From a virus, in IMG/VR virus record IMGVR_UViG_3300036859_000195, positions 1 through 40,661 of that record: DNA of 40,661 nucleotides, one strand, 5' to 3'. Position numbers and translations under genes: made by a program. The notes under the pieces were generated by a model, which was given only the letters and a program-made list of their open reading frames with translations, did not search any database and had not been told where the DNA came from. Below, one piece after another: positions 13,830 through 23,213 of the stretch (positions are counted from its first letter, which is position 1; each line of letters starts with the position of its first letter).

Positions 13830-14136
13830 CTCGAAGGTTTCTCCCTTCCAGCGTGTAGACCCGTCTATCCACCGCGTTGATGTGATCTTCCTGTCGTTCG
13901 TTGAGCGCCCGAATCTCTACGAGCTGCCTGTCGAACTCTTGCTTGCTGACCGCATAGGCTGCGAGGGTCAGATTGATCTGGTAGAGGTTATTGGCTGCAA
14001 CCCATGTACCGGTGACTATGGCCATGCCGATGGAGCCGTAGCACCAGGCGAGCACCTTGGATACGCGGCCATCGCGGAGGCTGATGCGTGCGCCGCCGTG
14101 CTCTCCACCCGCGTCTGCGTGGTCCGTTGGTGTCAT
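13801..14136 (-). CDS. Membrane-anchored coiled-coil protein
   Basis: 111 aa with one span at about 28-48 (VLAWCYGSIGMAIVTGTWVAA) and a heptad-rich helix (about 60-100: EFDRQLVEIRALNERQEDHINAVDRRV). Starts 15 bp from the divergent acyltransferase gene on the other strand, so the short gap must hold regulatory signals for one or both. Function unknown. Confidence 0.6.
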   Translation of the reverse strand: MTPTDHADAGGEHGGARISLRDGRVSKVLAWCYGSIGMAIVTGTWVAANNLYQINLTLAAYAVSKQEFDRQLVEIRALNERQEDHINAVDRRVYTLEGRNLRGGPDAPATR

Positions 14137-14151
14137 GTACTATCTCGGGAC

Positions 14152-15315
14152 ATGAAAATCATAGCGGCGCTCTCCCGCGTCACGACGAGCGGGCTGGTTC
14201 TGATGGAGGTCGATGGCCTGCGGTTTCTGGCTATCGCGAGCGTGGTGCTGTACCACTTGAAGGGCTACGTGCTGGTGAAATCGCCGGCGGCCAACCCAGA
14301 ATGGCAGTCGAGCCTGTTGGTGTCGGCGCTCGATCGAGGCTGGTTCGGCGTGATCCTGTTCTTCGCGATCAGTGGCTTCATCATTTCGCTGCCGTTCGCC
14401 TCTCACTACTTGGGAGGCGCGAAACCAGTCTCGCTGAAAAGCTACTACCTGCGCCGGGTGACGCGATTGGAGCCGCCCTACTTCATCTGCATCACGGTGC
14501 TGTTTCTGCTGCATCTGGCCCGTGGAGACACCGGACTGCTGCCGCATTACTTCTCGACGCTCACCTACTCGCACAATCTGTTGTTCGGCGAGAAGAGCAC
14601 CATTGCACCGGTGGCCTGGTCGCTTGAGATCGAGATTCAGTTCTACCTGCTCGCGCCCATAGTTGCGCGAACCTTCGCCATCGATGGAAAGCTCGAACGG
14701 CGCACGCTGCTGGTCGTCCTGATCCTGGTGGGATGCGCTGTGCAGCCGCTCATGAACAATTGGCGGCTGAATGTGCTGATGTTCGCGCAGTGCTTTCTGG
14801 TCGGCTTTCTGATGGCCGACATCTACGTGAGCGAGTGGAAGAGCTCGCCAGCGAAGGCCTGGCGATGGGACGCGCTCGCACTTGCTGCTGGCGCGCTGCT
14901 CTTCGCGCTGACGGGCAGCATCACGCGCGTGTGGTGGAGTCCACCGACGCACAGCGCTGATCAGTGGGTAGACCCAGTATGGTGCGCACTCGCCTGCCTC
15001 GGGCTGCTGGCGCTCTTCGCCGCGGCGTTTCGTGGAAGGGTGACGAATGCCTTCCTGTCTATTCCCTACGTCTCGGTGATCGGCGGCATGTGCTACACGA
15101 TATACCTGTATCACGAGCACGTCTTCTCGTTCGTGGGCAGGCTCGCGATGCGCGCGCACTTCACTGAAACCTTCGCCGGCAATTACCTGCTTGGGATCGC
15201 GTTGATGGTGCCGTTCACGCTGGCTGTGACGAGCGCGCTCTTCGTGGCGTTCGAGAAGCCGTTCATGCGGCGCGTGTGGGCAGCGCGGCTCACGATACAT
15301 ACGCAGACCCGCTGA
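14152..15315 (+). CDS. Acyltransferase 3 family protein (O-antigen/polysaccharide O-acetylase-like)
   Basis: 387 aa, ATG at 14152. About ten hydrophobic segments and the family start (DGLRFLAIASVVLYHLKGY, His at about 35) mark the OafA/YrhL-type acyltransferase 3 family, which moves acetyl groups across the inner membrane to surface polysaccharides. It is the only large plus-strand gene inside the minus-strand late region and sits beside the tail spike genes, the usual place for serotype-converting genes. Its end overlaps the tail spike gene by 26 bp. Substrate not deducible. Confidence 0.88.
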   Translation: MKIIAALSRVTTSGLVLMEVDGLRFLAIASVVLYHLKGYVLVKSPAANPEWQSSLLVSALDRGWFGVILFFAISGFIISLPFASHYLGGAKPVSLKSYYLRRVTRLEPPYFICITVLFLLHLARGDTGLLPHYFSTLTYSHNLLFGEKSTIAPVAWSLEIEIQFYLLAPIVARTFAIDGKLERRTLLVVLILVGCAVQPLMNNWRLNVLMFAQCFLVGFLMADIYVSEWKSSPAKAWRWDALALAAGALLFALTGSITRVWWSPPTHSADQWVDPVWCALACLGLLALFAAAFRGRVTNAFLSIPYVSVIGGMCYTIYLYHEHVFSFVGRLAMRAHFTETFAGNYLLGIALMVPFTLAVTSALFVAFEKPFMRRVWAARLTIHTQTR

Positions 15316-17146
15316 TGAGAATGATCACGCCAGCTCCGACGGCTGTTAGAGCGGGCAGCTTGATTCCGTTGTTTTCTACAAATCCTGTACCGACAGTTGC
15401 CCCGGTGTTGTAGTTAGTTACTGTGACATCTGCCGATACCACGGACGCACTAAATGGCAATCCGGTGATCTGAGTCAGCGCAGCCCATGACATGGAGACG
15501 CTGTCTTGAATGGCAAAACTGAAAAACATCTTCTTTCCATCAAGAGAAAGACGTTTGTTGCTGACTGTCAGCGCACCGCCGTGAGTGACAGCGCCCGTAC
15601 CCGGCGTCCACGTAGTGTTGGTCGTGCCCGTCTCGTACCAGTTGTCGTTGGTGCGAGTGGTTATTGTGAAGCCGGTAGTATCGCCGGTAAGTGAGTTCTG
15701 CTGCGAAATTCCCAAGATGATGAGGCTGACTTGATCCACAACGCTTTGCATCAACCTTGTGACGCACTCCAGCCCCTTTGATGCAAGCTCAGAAATGTTT
15801 GTGAATGACGATGAGCCGACAGTGATGTTGTTTCCGGCGAACACTGCGCGCGTGCCGCAGGCGATATAACTATCTCGCAAAACGATCTGTGAATGGGTAA
15901 CTGCACCGCCAGCCGCGGCCATGCAAATACCGTAGGTCGGCAATGGTGAGGAGTTCTCCGTTTCGAGGCCGTGTAAGATTATCCGGTCGCTGCTACCGTT
16001 GGTCGGGTCGATAAAGACCACTGACCTGCCTAGCGATACGGTGAAAATCCCGTAGCCATAGAAGTTGCGGCAATTGTCAAAGGCGAAGACATCAGAGGTT
16101 GCGCTCGTGTTCATGTTATAGAACGAGCCGCCGATCACTTTATGAGCGATGCAAGACTGCGTACCTGTGGCAATTGTGATGAAAGTGGACGCCAGCCCGA
16201 GGATGTTGTTAGCCGTGTACCAAACGAGCTTTCCTGAGCCGGAGGCGGCAGTGTTTACAAACAGGCATGCATCTAGCTGGCTCTCTTCAGATCCATAGTC
16301 GTAGATCACTGCCGCAGATGCTTGCATTTGCGTGCGGCAATCTGTCCAGCGATGATATTGGGAGTTCCCTCCGCTCACATTGCGCGCGAGGAACCAGCAA
16401 GTGCTCTTGAGCACCGAGCCAGCCTTCTCGCCGACCGTCACGTCGTACCAGTGGATGCTCGGAGCTCCCGCGCAATCGAACACGTGGCCGGTGTGCTCGG
16501 CGAGGATGCTCGGATAGAACGGGGCCGTCGTGGTCGCCGCGGACTTCTGGCCGATGTTTCTGACCGCGTAGCCGTAGTTAGACGTTCCCGCGGCGCAAGT
16601 GGCATTGACAGGTCCGGTCAGCAGATACGGCCACGTGCGCCCATAGGTCACATCTAACCCTGAAGTTTTCGCCAACAGGAATGCGCTGTTGAAAGCCGCC
16701 GTCATGTCGGTTGTGCCAGGCGTAGTGTTCGTGCCGTAGCGATCAACTTCGCCTGGTGGATAAAAATAGTTGGTCGGTGTGATGCCTGCAGCAATCTCGG
16801 CCCCAGTGCGCGGATACAGTATCTGCCCGAGGATCTGCTGGGAGAGCGATGCGTATGTGACGGCAGCCGAGATGTTGTCGACAGTCCAAATAGGCCGCGT
16901 CGGCGGATCGGTGTCCCCGACCGGAGCCAGCACAAACTTGTAGGTCAAAGTCTGATCGAGCCAAACATTCGCCTCGCCGCGAAAATCGAGCACGATTGGA
17001 TTAGTGTTCGTGGGGCCGCCGCTCGAATCCTTGTAAGTCGCGATCTTCGTCGTCGTGCCCGCGATGTAAGTGAACAGCTGGCCCCCAACAAGGGGCGCGC
17101 CGTTGTTGTCGAAGAACTTCTGGATTGGCAGGGGCGAGAGATTCAT
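15290..17146 (-). CDS. Tail spike/fibre with a phage-anchor domain and variable C-terminus
   Basis: 618 aa. The N-terminal ~105 residues (NLSPLPIQKFFDNNGAPLVGGQLFTYIAG, TKIATYKDSSGG, NPIVLDFRGEANVWL) form a head-binding domain shared with the next upstream gene. The middle is repetitive Gly/Ser/Asn/Thr sequence with beta-helix character, typical of a P22 gp9-like spike. The C-terminus has a beta-rich end. It binds or cleaves host polysaccharide. Last of the structural genes, beside the acyltransferase. Confidence 0.85.
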   Translation of the reverse strand: MNLSPLPIQKFFDNNGAPLVGGQLFTYIAGTTTKIATYKDSSGGPTNTNPIVLDFRGEANVWLDQTLTYKFVLAPVGDTDPPTRPIWTVDNISAAVTYASLSQQILGQILYPRTGAEIAAGITPTNYFYPPGEVDRYGTNTTPGTTDMTAAFNSAFLLAKTSGLDVTYGRTWPYLLTGPVNATCAAGTSNYGYAVRNIGQKSAATTTAPFYPSILAEHTGHVFDCAGAPSIHWYDVTVGEKAGSVLKSTCWFLARNVSGGNSQYHRWTDCRTQMQASAAVIYDYGSEESQLDACLFVNTAASGSGKLVWYTANNILGLASTFITIATGTQSCIAHKVIGGSFYNMNTSATSDVFAFDNCRNFYGYGIFTVSLGRSVVFIDPTNGSSDRIILHGLETENSSPLPTYGICMAAAGGAVTHSQIVLRDSYIACGTRAVFAGNNITVGSSSFTNISELASKGLECVTRLMQSVVDQVSLIILGISQQNSLTGDTTGFTITTRTNDNWYETGTTNTTWTPGTGAVTHGGALTVSNKRLSLDGKKMFFSFAIQDSVSMSWAALTQITGLPFSASVVSADVTVTNYNTGATVGTGFVENNGIKLPALTAVGAGVIILISGSAYVS

Positions 17147-18408
17147 AGCGGATACATCAGGGACCAGCCAGCCTCGAGGCCCTTTGATCCCGCTGCGGTG
17201 AATCCCGCCGCGTTGTTGTTGATGCCGGTTCCGAAGGTGATGACACCGCTCGTTGCGACGACAGCGACTCCACCAAAGGAGCTAACACCGTTGTCCCGCA
17301 TACCGACGCTGATCACTGTGCGTGCGACGGATGGGCGGAAGTTAGTCGGCATAGTGCCGGTGAGCGTCATCGCCGTGCTGTTGGACACAGCGACGATATT
17401 TGCCGTGCAGTAGATCTGCACGAAGTTGCCGATGCGCTTGCAGAAGATTGTGCCTGTCGGGTCCGCAGCATGGCCGGTGACGGTGCCGGTATAGGCGTCA
17501 TCTACGGTGGTGATCGACGTGAGCGTTGACTGCATCCACGTGTTCGCGGCCGTCTTCGTGATGTATGTCGCCGTTACCGGCTGCAGCGTGATCGTTGAGG
17601 AGGCGAGCGAAGGGGACCCGAATGCGTAGAGATTCACGCCGCCGGCGGGCGCGATCGAGAGAGTCGTGCTGCTCTCGTTGATGATCTGGATGCTGGTGCC
17701 GATGGCGAAATTTACTGTTGCATCTGCCGGCACCGTGTAGGTTCTCGGCGTTGCATCGGTGTGTCGCACGATGTTGTACGCATCGCCGATGACGAACTGG
17801 TAGTTAGCGTTCTGCGTGTTCACGGTTGGCGTGAGCCCGACCGCATTCACGTTGAGCAGAATGAAGCCGCCGGTCTTATAGAGGATGCCGACGACGTTGT
17901 TCGCGATGAGCTGCCCAGGTCGCAGCGCCGTGCCGTCCTGGTTCGTGATCGCAACCGCGCCGAGCCCGTTGACATTGACGGTCGACGCGCCAGTGTTCGT
18001 GTTCGACGGGATCCAATAGATGATGATGCCGTCGGTGTACGCGGTGAACTGCGCCGTGAAGGTGAGCACGTACGCATTGACGCTTCCGGTATCGACGCCG
18101 CCGTAGAGCGTGATGAGCTGCGAGCTCACGATGTTGTCGACGGTCCAGATCGGACTTGTCGGCGGGTCATCGCTGCCGGGCGGCGCGAGCACATACTTGT
18201 AAGCGACGTTCGGCGCCACCCACAGATCGCACTCGCCGCGAAAGTTCATGACGATCGGGTTTGCGTTGTTCGCCCCCGAGGGAGATGCCTTGGTCGCGAT
18301 CTTGGTCGAGGTGCCGGCGGCATATGTAAACAGCCGGTAGCTGACGGCCGGGAGCCCGTTATTGGTCAGAAACTGCTGCTTGGCATTCGGAGTTAGGACG
18401 TTTGCCAC
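17143..18408 (-). CDS. Second tail fibre with a paralogous N-terminal anchor
   Basis: 421 aa, overlapping the next gene by 4 bp. The first ~115 residues (ANVLTPNAKQQFLTNNGLPAVSYRLFTYAAG, TKIATKASPSGA, NPIVMNFRGECDLWVAPNVAYKYVLAP) are clearly paralogous to the start of the 618-aa spike; the rest is unrelated beta-rich sequence. Probably a second receptor-binding fibre, or the adaptor on which the spike sits. Confidence 0.82.
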   Translation of the reverse strand: MANVLTPNAKQQFLTNNGLPAVSYRLFTYAAGTSTKIATKASPSGANNANPIVMNFRGECDLWVAPNVAYKYVLAPPGSDDPPTSPIWTVDNIVSSQLITLYGGVDTGSVNAYVLTFTAQFTAYTDGIIIYWIPSNTNTGASTVNVNGLGAVAITNQDGTALRPGQLIANNVVGILYKTGGFILLNVNAVGLTPTVNTQNANYQFVIGDAYNIVRHTDATPRTYTVPADATVNFAIGTSIQIINESSTTLSIAPAGGVNLYAFGSPSLASSTITLQPVTATYITKTAANTWMQSTLTSITTVDDAYTGTVTGHAADPTGTIFCKRIGNFVQIYCTANIVAVSNSTAMTLTGTMPTNFRPSVARTVISVGMRDNGVSSFGGVAVVATSGVITFGTGINNNAAGFTAAGSKGLEAGWSLMYPL

Positions 18409-18443
18409 AGTCCCTCCGCGCGCCAGGCGTTATCCTTCAGGCC

Positions 18444-18581
18444 ATGCACATCCCGCTCGGCATCGCTCTGCTGATCTACATTGCCTGCGTGGTCCCTGGG
18501 CTCTACCGCCAGTGGAAAAACGAGCGCGCGGCCCGCAGGTCGTTCGCGCCTGGCGCCGGAATCATTCCTCGCAAGCACTGA
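18444..18581 (+). CDS. Possible small plus-strand membrane protein
   Basis: 45 aa in the 175-bp gap between two minus-strand genes: a hydrophobic N-terminus (MHIPLGIALLIYIACVVPG) then a basic tail (YRQWKNERAARR). It looks like a real one-span protein, but the ribosome site is weak and a competing minus-strand frame (18393-18587) has a GTGA overlap. Low confidence. Confidence 0.35.
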   Translation: MHIPLGIALLIYIACVVPGLYRQWKNERAARRSFAPGAGIIPRKH

Positions 18582-18583
18582 GG

Positions 18584-20659
18584 TCACTTCTCTTCCTTCC
18601 CGACCTTCGAGAGGTCAGAGAGACGAGTGAGTCCAGCGCCAGGCGCGAATGTCTTGGCCGCAGCCTTTCGTCCCTGTCGGTCGGTAACGTTCTGCCGAAT
18701 CCAGCTACCCACCGGCACGCCGCCGGCCTTCACGTTAGCCATGCCCTCAAGCACATCGGCACCATGACCGAGCGCGCGCTGCGCGACCGAGGTATTGGAG
18801 TTGTTGACGTAGTGCCCTTCGGGCTGAAGCTGGCTGTATCGCGCGACATCGCCCAGGGTCTGCACATGCTCGGTCAGCTTGGGATCGAGCAATGAGCCTA
18901 ACTTCGGCTCGAGCGCCCGCAGCGCTTTGTTGTAGCCGGCCTGGGAGAAGTTGCCGTTGAAGCTCGCATCGATACCGGCCGCTTGGCGCAGGTGATCGAG
19001 CGTTGCGACCTTCAAGGTCTGCGCGGCGGCCATATCTCCTGCCATTGCCTGGGAAAGCTTCGCGACGTTGTCGCGCGCACCAGTGATAACGAACTTCTGC
19101 ACAAACTTGTCAGGCGGCGTCGTCTCGTTCACTGCTGCTTTGTATGCAGGGTCAGCCTCAAGCGCCTGGAAGCGCTCACGAGCCGCGGCGCGCGCGGAAT
19201 CGGCGAGCGGCTTTAAGTTCGCCGCTGCGCCCGTCATCGGGATCTGCTCCATTTGATCGCGAATGACACCGGCGGCGAAGCGTTGATTGCCATCGACCGA
19301 GTGCGAACGCTGGAGACGCGCAAGGTTCGTGCGCAGGCTCTCGAACTGCTCGAAGGTCATCGAGCCGCTCTGCGAGAGCTCCTCGAGCGTATGCATCACC
19401 GAGGGCGGCGCGTCGTGGGTGAGCAGTTGCTTGCCGAGCTCCGTCTTCACATTGCCGAGAAGCGACTGCACATCGACCGGAAACTCACCCCCCGCCGCGT
19501 CGCGCAATGCTTGGTACTTGGCCGAGATGTCTGCGGTACGCGCCTCGTCGATCGCCTTGTAGCGACCGATGAGGGTATCTCCGTGCTCTACCTGGTTGGT
19601 TGAGAAAACGTTCTCGCCAGCCGTATCGCGAAACGCGCGCATGTTGGCGGTGAGCGCCTTGTTCTGCGCGGCGAAGCCTTCGACGTAGCCCGGTGTCGCG
19701 CCGCGCGCGTTGCGCTCTTCGGAGATCAGGCGCGGGTCGCCGAGCACCTGGCCTTCCGACAGTTGCACCTTCACCGGCAGCGAATCCGCCTGGATGTGTC
19801 GCGCCATCGCCTCGGGGTTCACCGCGCCGCCGGTCTGCTGCACGGCCTTCTCGACGGCGCTCTTGAGCTCCGGCGAGAGCTTTTGCAGATCGACTGCTGC
19901 GCCAGACGCACCCATCGAGTGCTCGGATGCCGCGGCGTTAAGCTTCTCCTGCGCGCTCGGCTCATCTTGTGTTGGCCGTGACAATGGCTCGCCAGGCGCA
20001 GCCTCACTCAGGCGAGCAGCAGCGTGACCCGCGAGCAATGACAGGGCGGCCTGGGATGCAGGATCGAGCCCAAGCTCACTGCCAACACCTGCCGCACCAG
20101 CGCCCGCAATGCCTGCCGCGATGCCTGGGCCGCCGCCGGTCACGCCACCCGGAATGCCCGATGCGGCTGCGTGGAATACGCGCGAGGTGGCATCGTCGGG
20201 GTTACGCACGCTCGTGACATCGCCGAGCGGCGTCGAGTTGAGCGCCGCTTCGTTCCAGGCACCTGACAATGGGATTGAAGCCGGGTCGACTGGATCGAAA
20301 GTAGAGGATGGCGCCTCGCCGGTGATCTTCGACTGCAGGTAACCCATGCCGGCGCTGGCGAGGTTTGCTGCGTCCACAAGCGTCGTGACGGGCATGCCTA
20401 GGATGTGCGCGACGCCTTGATTGATGCCCGGCGCGATCTCTTCGAAGGGTCGAAACTGACTGCCGTCATTGCCGACCAGGCTCTGCACTTCCGGGGTGTA
20501 GTAGCCATAAGGCTGAGAGAAGACGCTGCGCTCGCCAGGCCTGCCTACGACGTCCTTCTTTACCGGCGGCGAACGAAGCGCGGCGAGCACCGGATCGCCG
20601 ACGACCACGGGCGGCGCCTGGTTGCCACTGCGCAATGCCTGAAGCACCGGATCGCTCAC
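18584..20659 (-). CDS. Large ejection/internal virion protein (P22 gp16-like position)
   Basis: 691 aa from GTG 20659, which overlaps the previous stop; the longer upstream frame is shadow. The N-terminus carries two copies of a DPVLxALRS segment. A Gly-rich, membrane-active-looking stretch lies near 175-225, and the C-terminal half is long charged helices. Third in order after two other ejection-type genes, as in P22 (gp7, gp20, gp16). Such proteins leave the virion with DNA and form a path across the envelope. Assigned from order and composition. Confidence 0.68.
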   Translation of the reverse strand: MSDPVLQALRSGNQAPPVVVGDPVLAALRSPPVKKDVVGRPGERSVFSQPYGYYTPEVQSLVGNDGSQFRPFEEIAPGINQGVAHILGMPVTTLVDAANLASAGMGYLQSKITGEAPSSTFDPVDPASIPLSGAWNEAALNSTPLGDVTSVRNPDDATSRVFHAAASGIPGGVTGGGPGIAAGIAGAGAAGVGSELGLDPASQAALSLLAGHAAARLSEAAPGEPLSRPTQDEPSAQEKLNAAASEHSMGASGAAVDLQKLSPELKSAVEKAVQQTGGAVNPEAMARHIQADSLPVKVQLSEGQVLGDPRLISEERNARGATPGYVEGFAAQNKALTANMRAFRDTAGENVFSTNQVEHGDTLIGRYKAIDEARTADISAKYQALRDAAGGEFPVDVQSLLGNVKTELGKQLLTHDAPPSVMHTLEELSQSGSMTFEQFESLRTNLARLQRSHSVDGNQRFAAGVIRDQMEQIPMTGAAANLKPLADSARAAARERFQALEADPAYKAAVNETTPPDKFVQKFVITGARDNVAKLSQAMAGDMAAAQTLKVATLDHLRQAAGIDASFNGNFSQAGYNKALRALEPKLGSLLDPKLTEHVQTLGDVARYSQLQPEGHYVNNSNTSVAQRALGHGADVLEGMANVKAGGVPVGSWIRQNVTDRQGRKAAAKTFAPGAGLTRLSDLSKVGKEEK

Positions 20660-22116
20660 TGCGGCAGCGCTCCCGTCATCTGTAGCGACATCAGGTTCTC
20701 GCGCTTCTTCGCGAGCTCCTCGCGTTTGGCGGGTGAGAGGCCTCCGAGGATTGCATCGACCTGCTTCTGGTCGCCATCGGCGATCGCGTTCTCGAGCTTG
20801 AAGACATCGATGTCGAAGTTCTTCGCCCAAGCGGCCTTGAACTGCGGCAGCTTGGTGTAGTCGGGATTTCCGAGGCCGACCGCCTTGTCCATGCCGGCGC
20901 GGTATTGCTCGAGCGCGGTGTTCGTCGCGTAGTTGAATTGCGTGACCGCCTTCAGCGCCTTCGCGTTGAACTTGGTCGAGCCACTCGCTGCGGCCGCAGC
21001 TTCAAGGCCAGCGTTCGAGTGCGGAGCGCCCATCGCCTGCATCTGCGCGACGGCGTTTTTCTCGAGGTACTTGCCGAGCTCCTGGTAGTTGTCACCGAAG
21101 ACCTGGCCGCCGATCTTCGTGCCCTGCAGATACGACACGAGTGGGCCGGTCGCGGTCTCGTCAGTGAGCCGCAAGATGTTCTGGTAGATGTTGCGGTTCT
21201 GCGGAGCGGCCGAGGCCTGCTCGCGCGTCGTTGCCACTTCCGCCTGGTTCGTCGCGATATCCTTGTCCTGGCCAGGATAGAACGGCGCCGGGATGCTTGA
21301 GGCGGCTCGCGGCCGCGGCACTATCGGCGTTGTCGGCGGCATATCCTGGTGAGCGCCGCCGGGATAGCCCTGCCCAAGATCCCGTGTCTCGCCTGTCTGC
21401 GAGTTGAGTAGATAGGGGTTGTTCGTGCGCGGGTCGACGACGACATGAAAGCCTGGCGCAATACCCATGGCGATGTCTGGTGCACTGCCCATTGGCGCGA
21501 GGGGATTCACGTTCGTCAGCACATCGCCGCGGCTTGCGTACTGCGGCTTTTGCATCTCGACCTGGCGGTCCGCATCCGCCGCCTGCAGTCCGATAGCCCG
21601 CAGCGCATCGCTCATGCGCCCCTTCGGCACCTTCTGAAGACCTGGCGCGTACGCCTCGAGCACCGGCAGCGCATCGTCTCCGTAGAGCTGCCCGAAGCGA
21701 ATCATCTCGTCGTTGACCTTACGGCGCCCAGCATCGCTGTCCTCGGCAACATCTTTGTCCGAGCGCAGCGCGGTCATCAGGTCCGAGAACTGCTTGCGCT
21801 GCTCGGTGCGAAGGTTGAGCAAGGTCGATTTCTGCGAGAGCTGCGCCTGCTTCGCCTGCGCGACATGGCTCATCAGATCGATGTAGGAGTCGCCCGCAAT
21901 GCCGGCGAGCTCTGGATCAGCCGAGACGCTCTCGACATCGATCGTGCCGTCTGGCCCGATGTGTTTGTTCCAGTCGTATTTGGCGATCCCGGCGCGCTGG
22001 CGGGCGTTCTGCTCTTCCTGTGAGACCTGCGCGCGCTGCCCGCGGATCTGCAGCAGCTGCGAGAGCTTGCCGAGAACATCCGGGGAGTGGCCCTGCAGGC
22101 CGACGAGTTCGGTCAT
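20656..22116 (-). CDS. Ejection/internal virion protein (P22 gp20-like position)
   Basis: 486 aa (P22 gp20 is 471). Charged helical N-terminal ~180 residues (LLQIRGQRAQVSQEEQNARQ), a Pro-rich centre, then a helical C-terminus ending in EELAKKRENLMSL. No enzymatic motif. Size, helical nature and position between the other two ejection-type genes suggest an injected internal protein. Confidence 0.66.
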   Translation of the reverse strand: MTELVGLQGHSPDVLGKLSQLLQIRGQRAQVSQEEQNARQRAGIAKYDWNKHIGPDGTIDVESVSADPELAGIAGDSYIDLMSHVAQAKQAQLSQKSTLLNLRTEQRKQFSDLMTALRSDKDVAEDSDAGRRKVNDEMIRFGQLYGDDALPVLEAYAPGLQKVPKGRMSDALRAIGLQAADADRQVEMQKPQYASRGDVLTNVNPLAPMGSAPDIAMGIAPGFHVVVDPRTNNPYLLNSQTGETRDLGQGYPGGAHQDMPPTTPIVPRPRAASSIPAPFYPGQDKDIATNQAEVATTREQASAAPQNRNIYQNILRLTDETATGPLVSYLQGTKIGGQVFGDNYQELGKYLEKNAVAQMQAMGAPHSNAGLEAAAAASGSTKFNAKALKAVTQFNYATNTALEQYRAGMDKAVGLGNPDYTKLPQFKAAWAKNFDIDVFKLENAIADGDQKQVDAILGGLSPAKREELAKKRENLMSLQMTGALPQ

Positions 22117-22117
22117 T

Positions 22118-22810
22118 TCAAACCGCTCCGGGCGCGCCCGCCGCCACTGGCCTCTGCATCTGTCGCATCAGCCAATAGTTAGTCAGCCCATCGCTTGCCG
22201 CATTACCGGCCCCGACAATGCCCGCACCTGATGCGGCGCCGGCGTTCGAGAGCATTTGGCCGGCGTTCCCGGCGAGCTGAGTGCCTTGCGCGCCGACACC
22301 CGCGGCCGCGTTTTGACCGAGATTCGCGATCGAGGAGAGGCGCGAGAAGATGTTCCCCTGGCTCGTCTGATAGCGGTTGAATGCGTCGTTGTAGCCGGTG
22401 CGTGCGAAGTTCTGCGAATAGCCGAGCAGGTCCTTGAGTGCAGCGCCCGAGAAGGCGCCAGAGCCCGCTGACGCTGCGTTCTGCAGTGTTTGGTTGCCCT
22501 GCTGCAGCTCGAATGCATAGCCTGGGTCAGCGAAGTTGTAGAACTGCTCAACATCGAAGGGCTTCGTGAAGGAGCCATAGGACGAATCGCTTTCATCGCC
22601 CAAGTACTGCGCGGGGTCGAACGCATCGCTGCCATCGTTCGCGGCGGGCGCGGTCTTCGGGGATGAATGCGAGAACAGATCCTTTGCGCCGCCCACCAGG
22701 TTCCCAGGATCGAGCATCCCCTTCACATTGCCGTGAAGGCCTGCCTTGACGCCCTTGACCGTGTCCTTGATCGGGCTGAATGGATTGAGCAGATGCGACA
22801 GGAGGCCCAT
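22118..22810 (-). CDS. Ejection/DNA-transfer protein (P22 gp7-like position)
   Basis: 230 aa. The central block (DPGYAFELQQGNQTLQNAASA, GALKDLLGYSQNFARTGYNDAFNRYQ) matches a widespread phage family of virion DNA-transfer proteins; Gly/Ala-rich regions flank it. It starts at an ATG overlapping the previous stop. Role inferred from family and gene order. Confidence 0.72.
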   Translation of the reverse strand: MGLLSHLLNPFSPIKDTVKGVKAGLHGNVKGMLDPGNLVGGAKDLFSHSSPKTAPAANDGSDAFDPAQYLGDESDSSYGSFTKPFDVEQFYNFADPGYAFELQQGNQTLQNAASAGSGAFSGAALKDLLGYSQNFARTGYNDAFNRYQTSQGNIFSRLSSIANLGQNAAAGVGAQGTQLAGNAGQMLSNAGAASGAGIVGAGNAASDGLTNYWLMRQMQRPVAAGAPGAV

Positions 22811-23145
22811 TACATTTGACCCAGCACACGCTGCGCTTCGGTATCCCCGTTCGCGGCGCGCAGCATCAGGATCTGTGAGAGGCGAGAACCGCCCACCGGA
22901 CGAGGCGCCATTGCAGGCCCACTCGCGACGATCTGCTGCATGCCGCCGTTTGGCCGCGGCCGATACGCTTGCCCAGCGTTGGGCCCACCACCGCGCGGCA
23001 TGAGGGCGGCATTACCGCCGAGTGGCATCGGTGAGCCGCCCGGCCGACCGCCGATGCCTAACAAGGTGTTGAGCTTGCCCATCGCGCCATAGCCACTTTG
23101 GATGAAGGGCTGCTGCTGGCGATTGAGGGTGTCGAACTGCTGCAT
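22810..23145 (-). CDS. Gly-rich structural/ejection-associated protein, likely N-terminally longer
   Basis: 111 aa from ATG 23145. Starts QQFDTLNRQQQPFIQSGYGAMGKLN and continues Gly/Pro-rich. In the same frame, upstream sequence up to 23265 encodes a Gly/Ala membrane-like segment (TWVAVAIGGSALIGAGASYAG) that looks real but has no ATG, GTG or TTG; a TAG ends it at 23266-23268. The true start may be non-canonical or lost to a frameshift. Position within the ejection gene group suggests a virion protein. Confidence 0.6.
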   Translation of the reverse strand: MQQFDTLNRQQQPFIQSGYGAMGKLNTLLGIGGRPGGSPMPLGGNAALMPRGGGPNAGQAYRPRPNGGMQQIVASGPAMAPRPVGGSRLSQILMLRAANGDTEAQRVLGQM

Positions 23146-23213
23146 CTGCAGGTTCGCGCCCTTCTTCGAAGCGTCTGATTGTTTCTTGCTTCCAGCGTAG
23201 GAAGCACCAGCGC

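Noticed and set aside
14140-15300. 386-aa minus-strand open frame opposite the acyltransferase
   Set aside because: It is an antisense shadow of a clear membrane acyltransferase and has no family-like pattern.
18393-18587. 64-aa minus-strand frame between ejection protein and fibre genes
   Set aside because: It has a GTGA overlap, but the sequence is charged and low in pattern, like an antisense of the hydrophobic plus-strand frame. Left as an alternative only.
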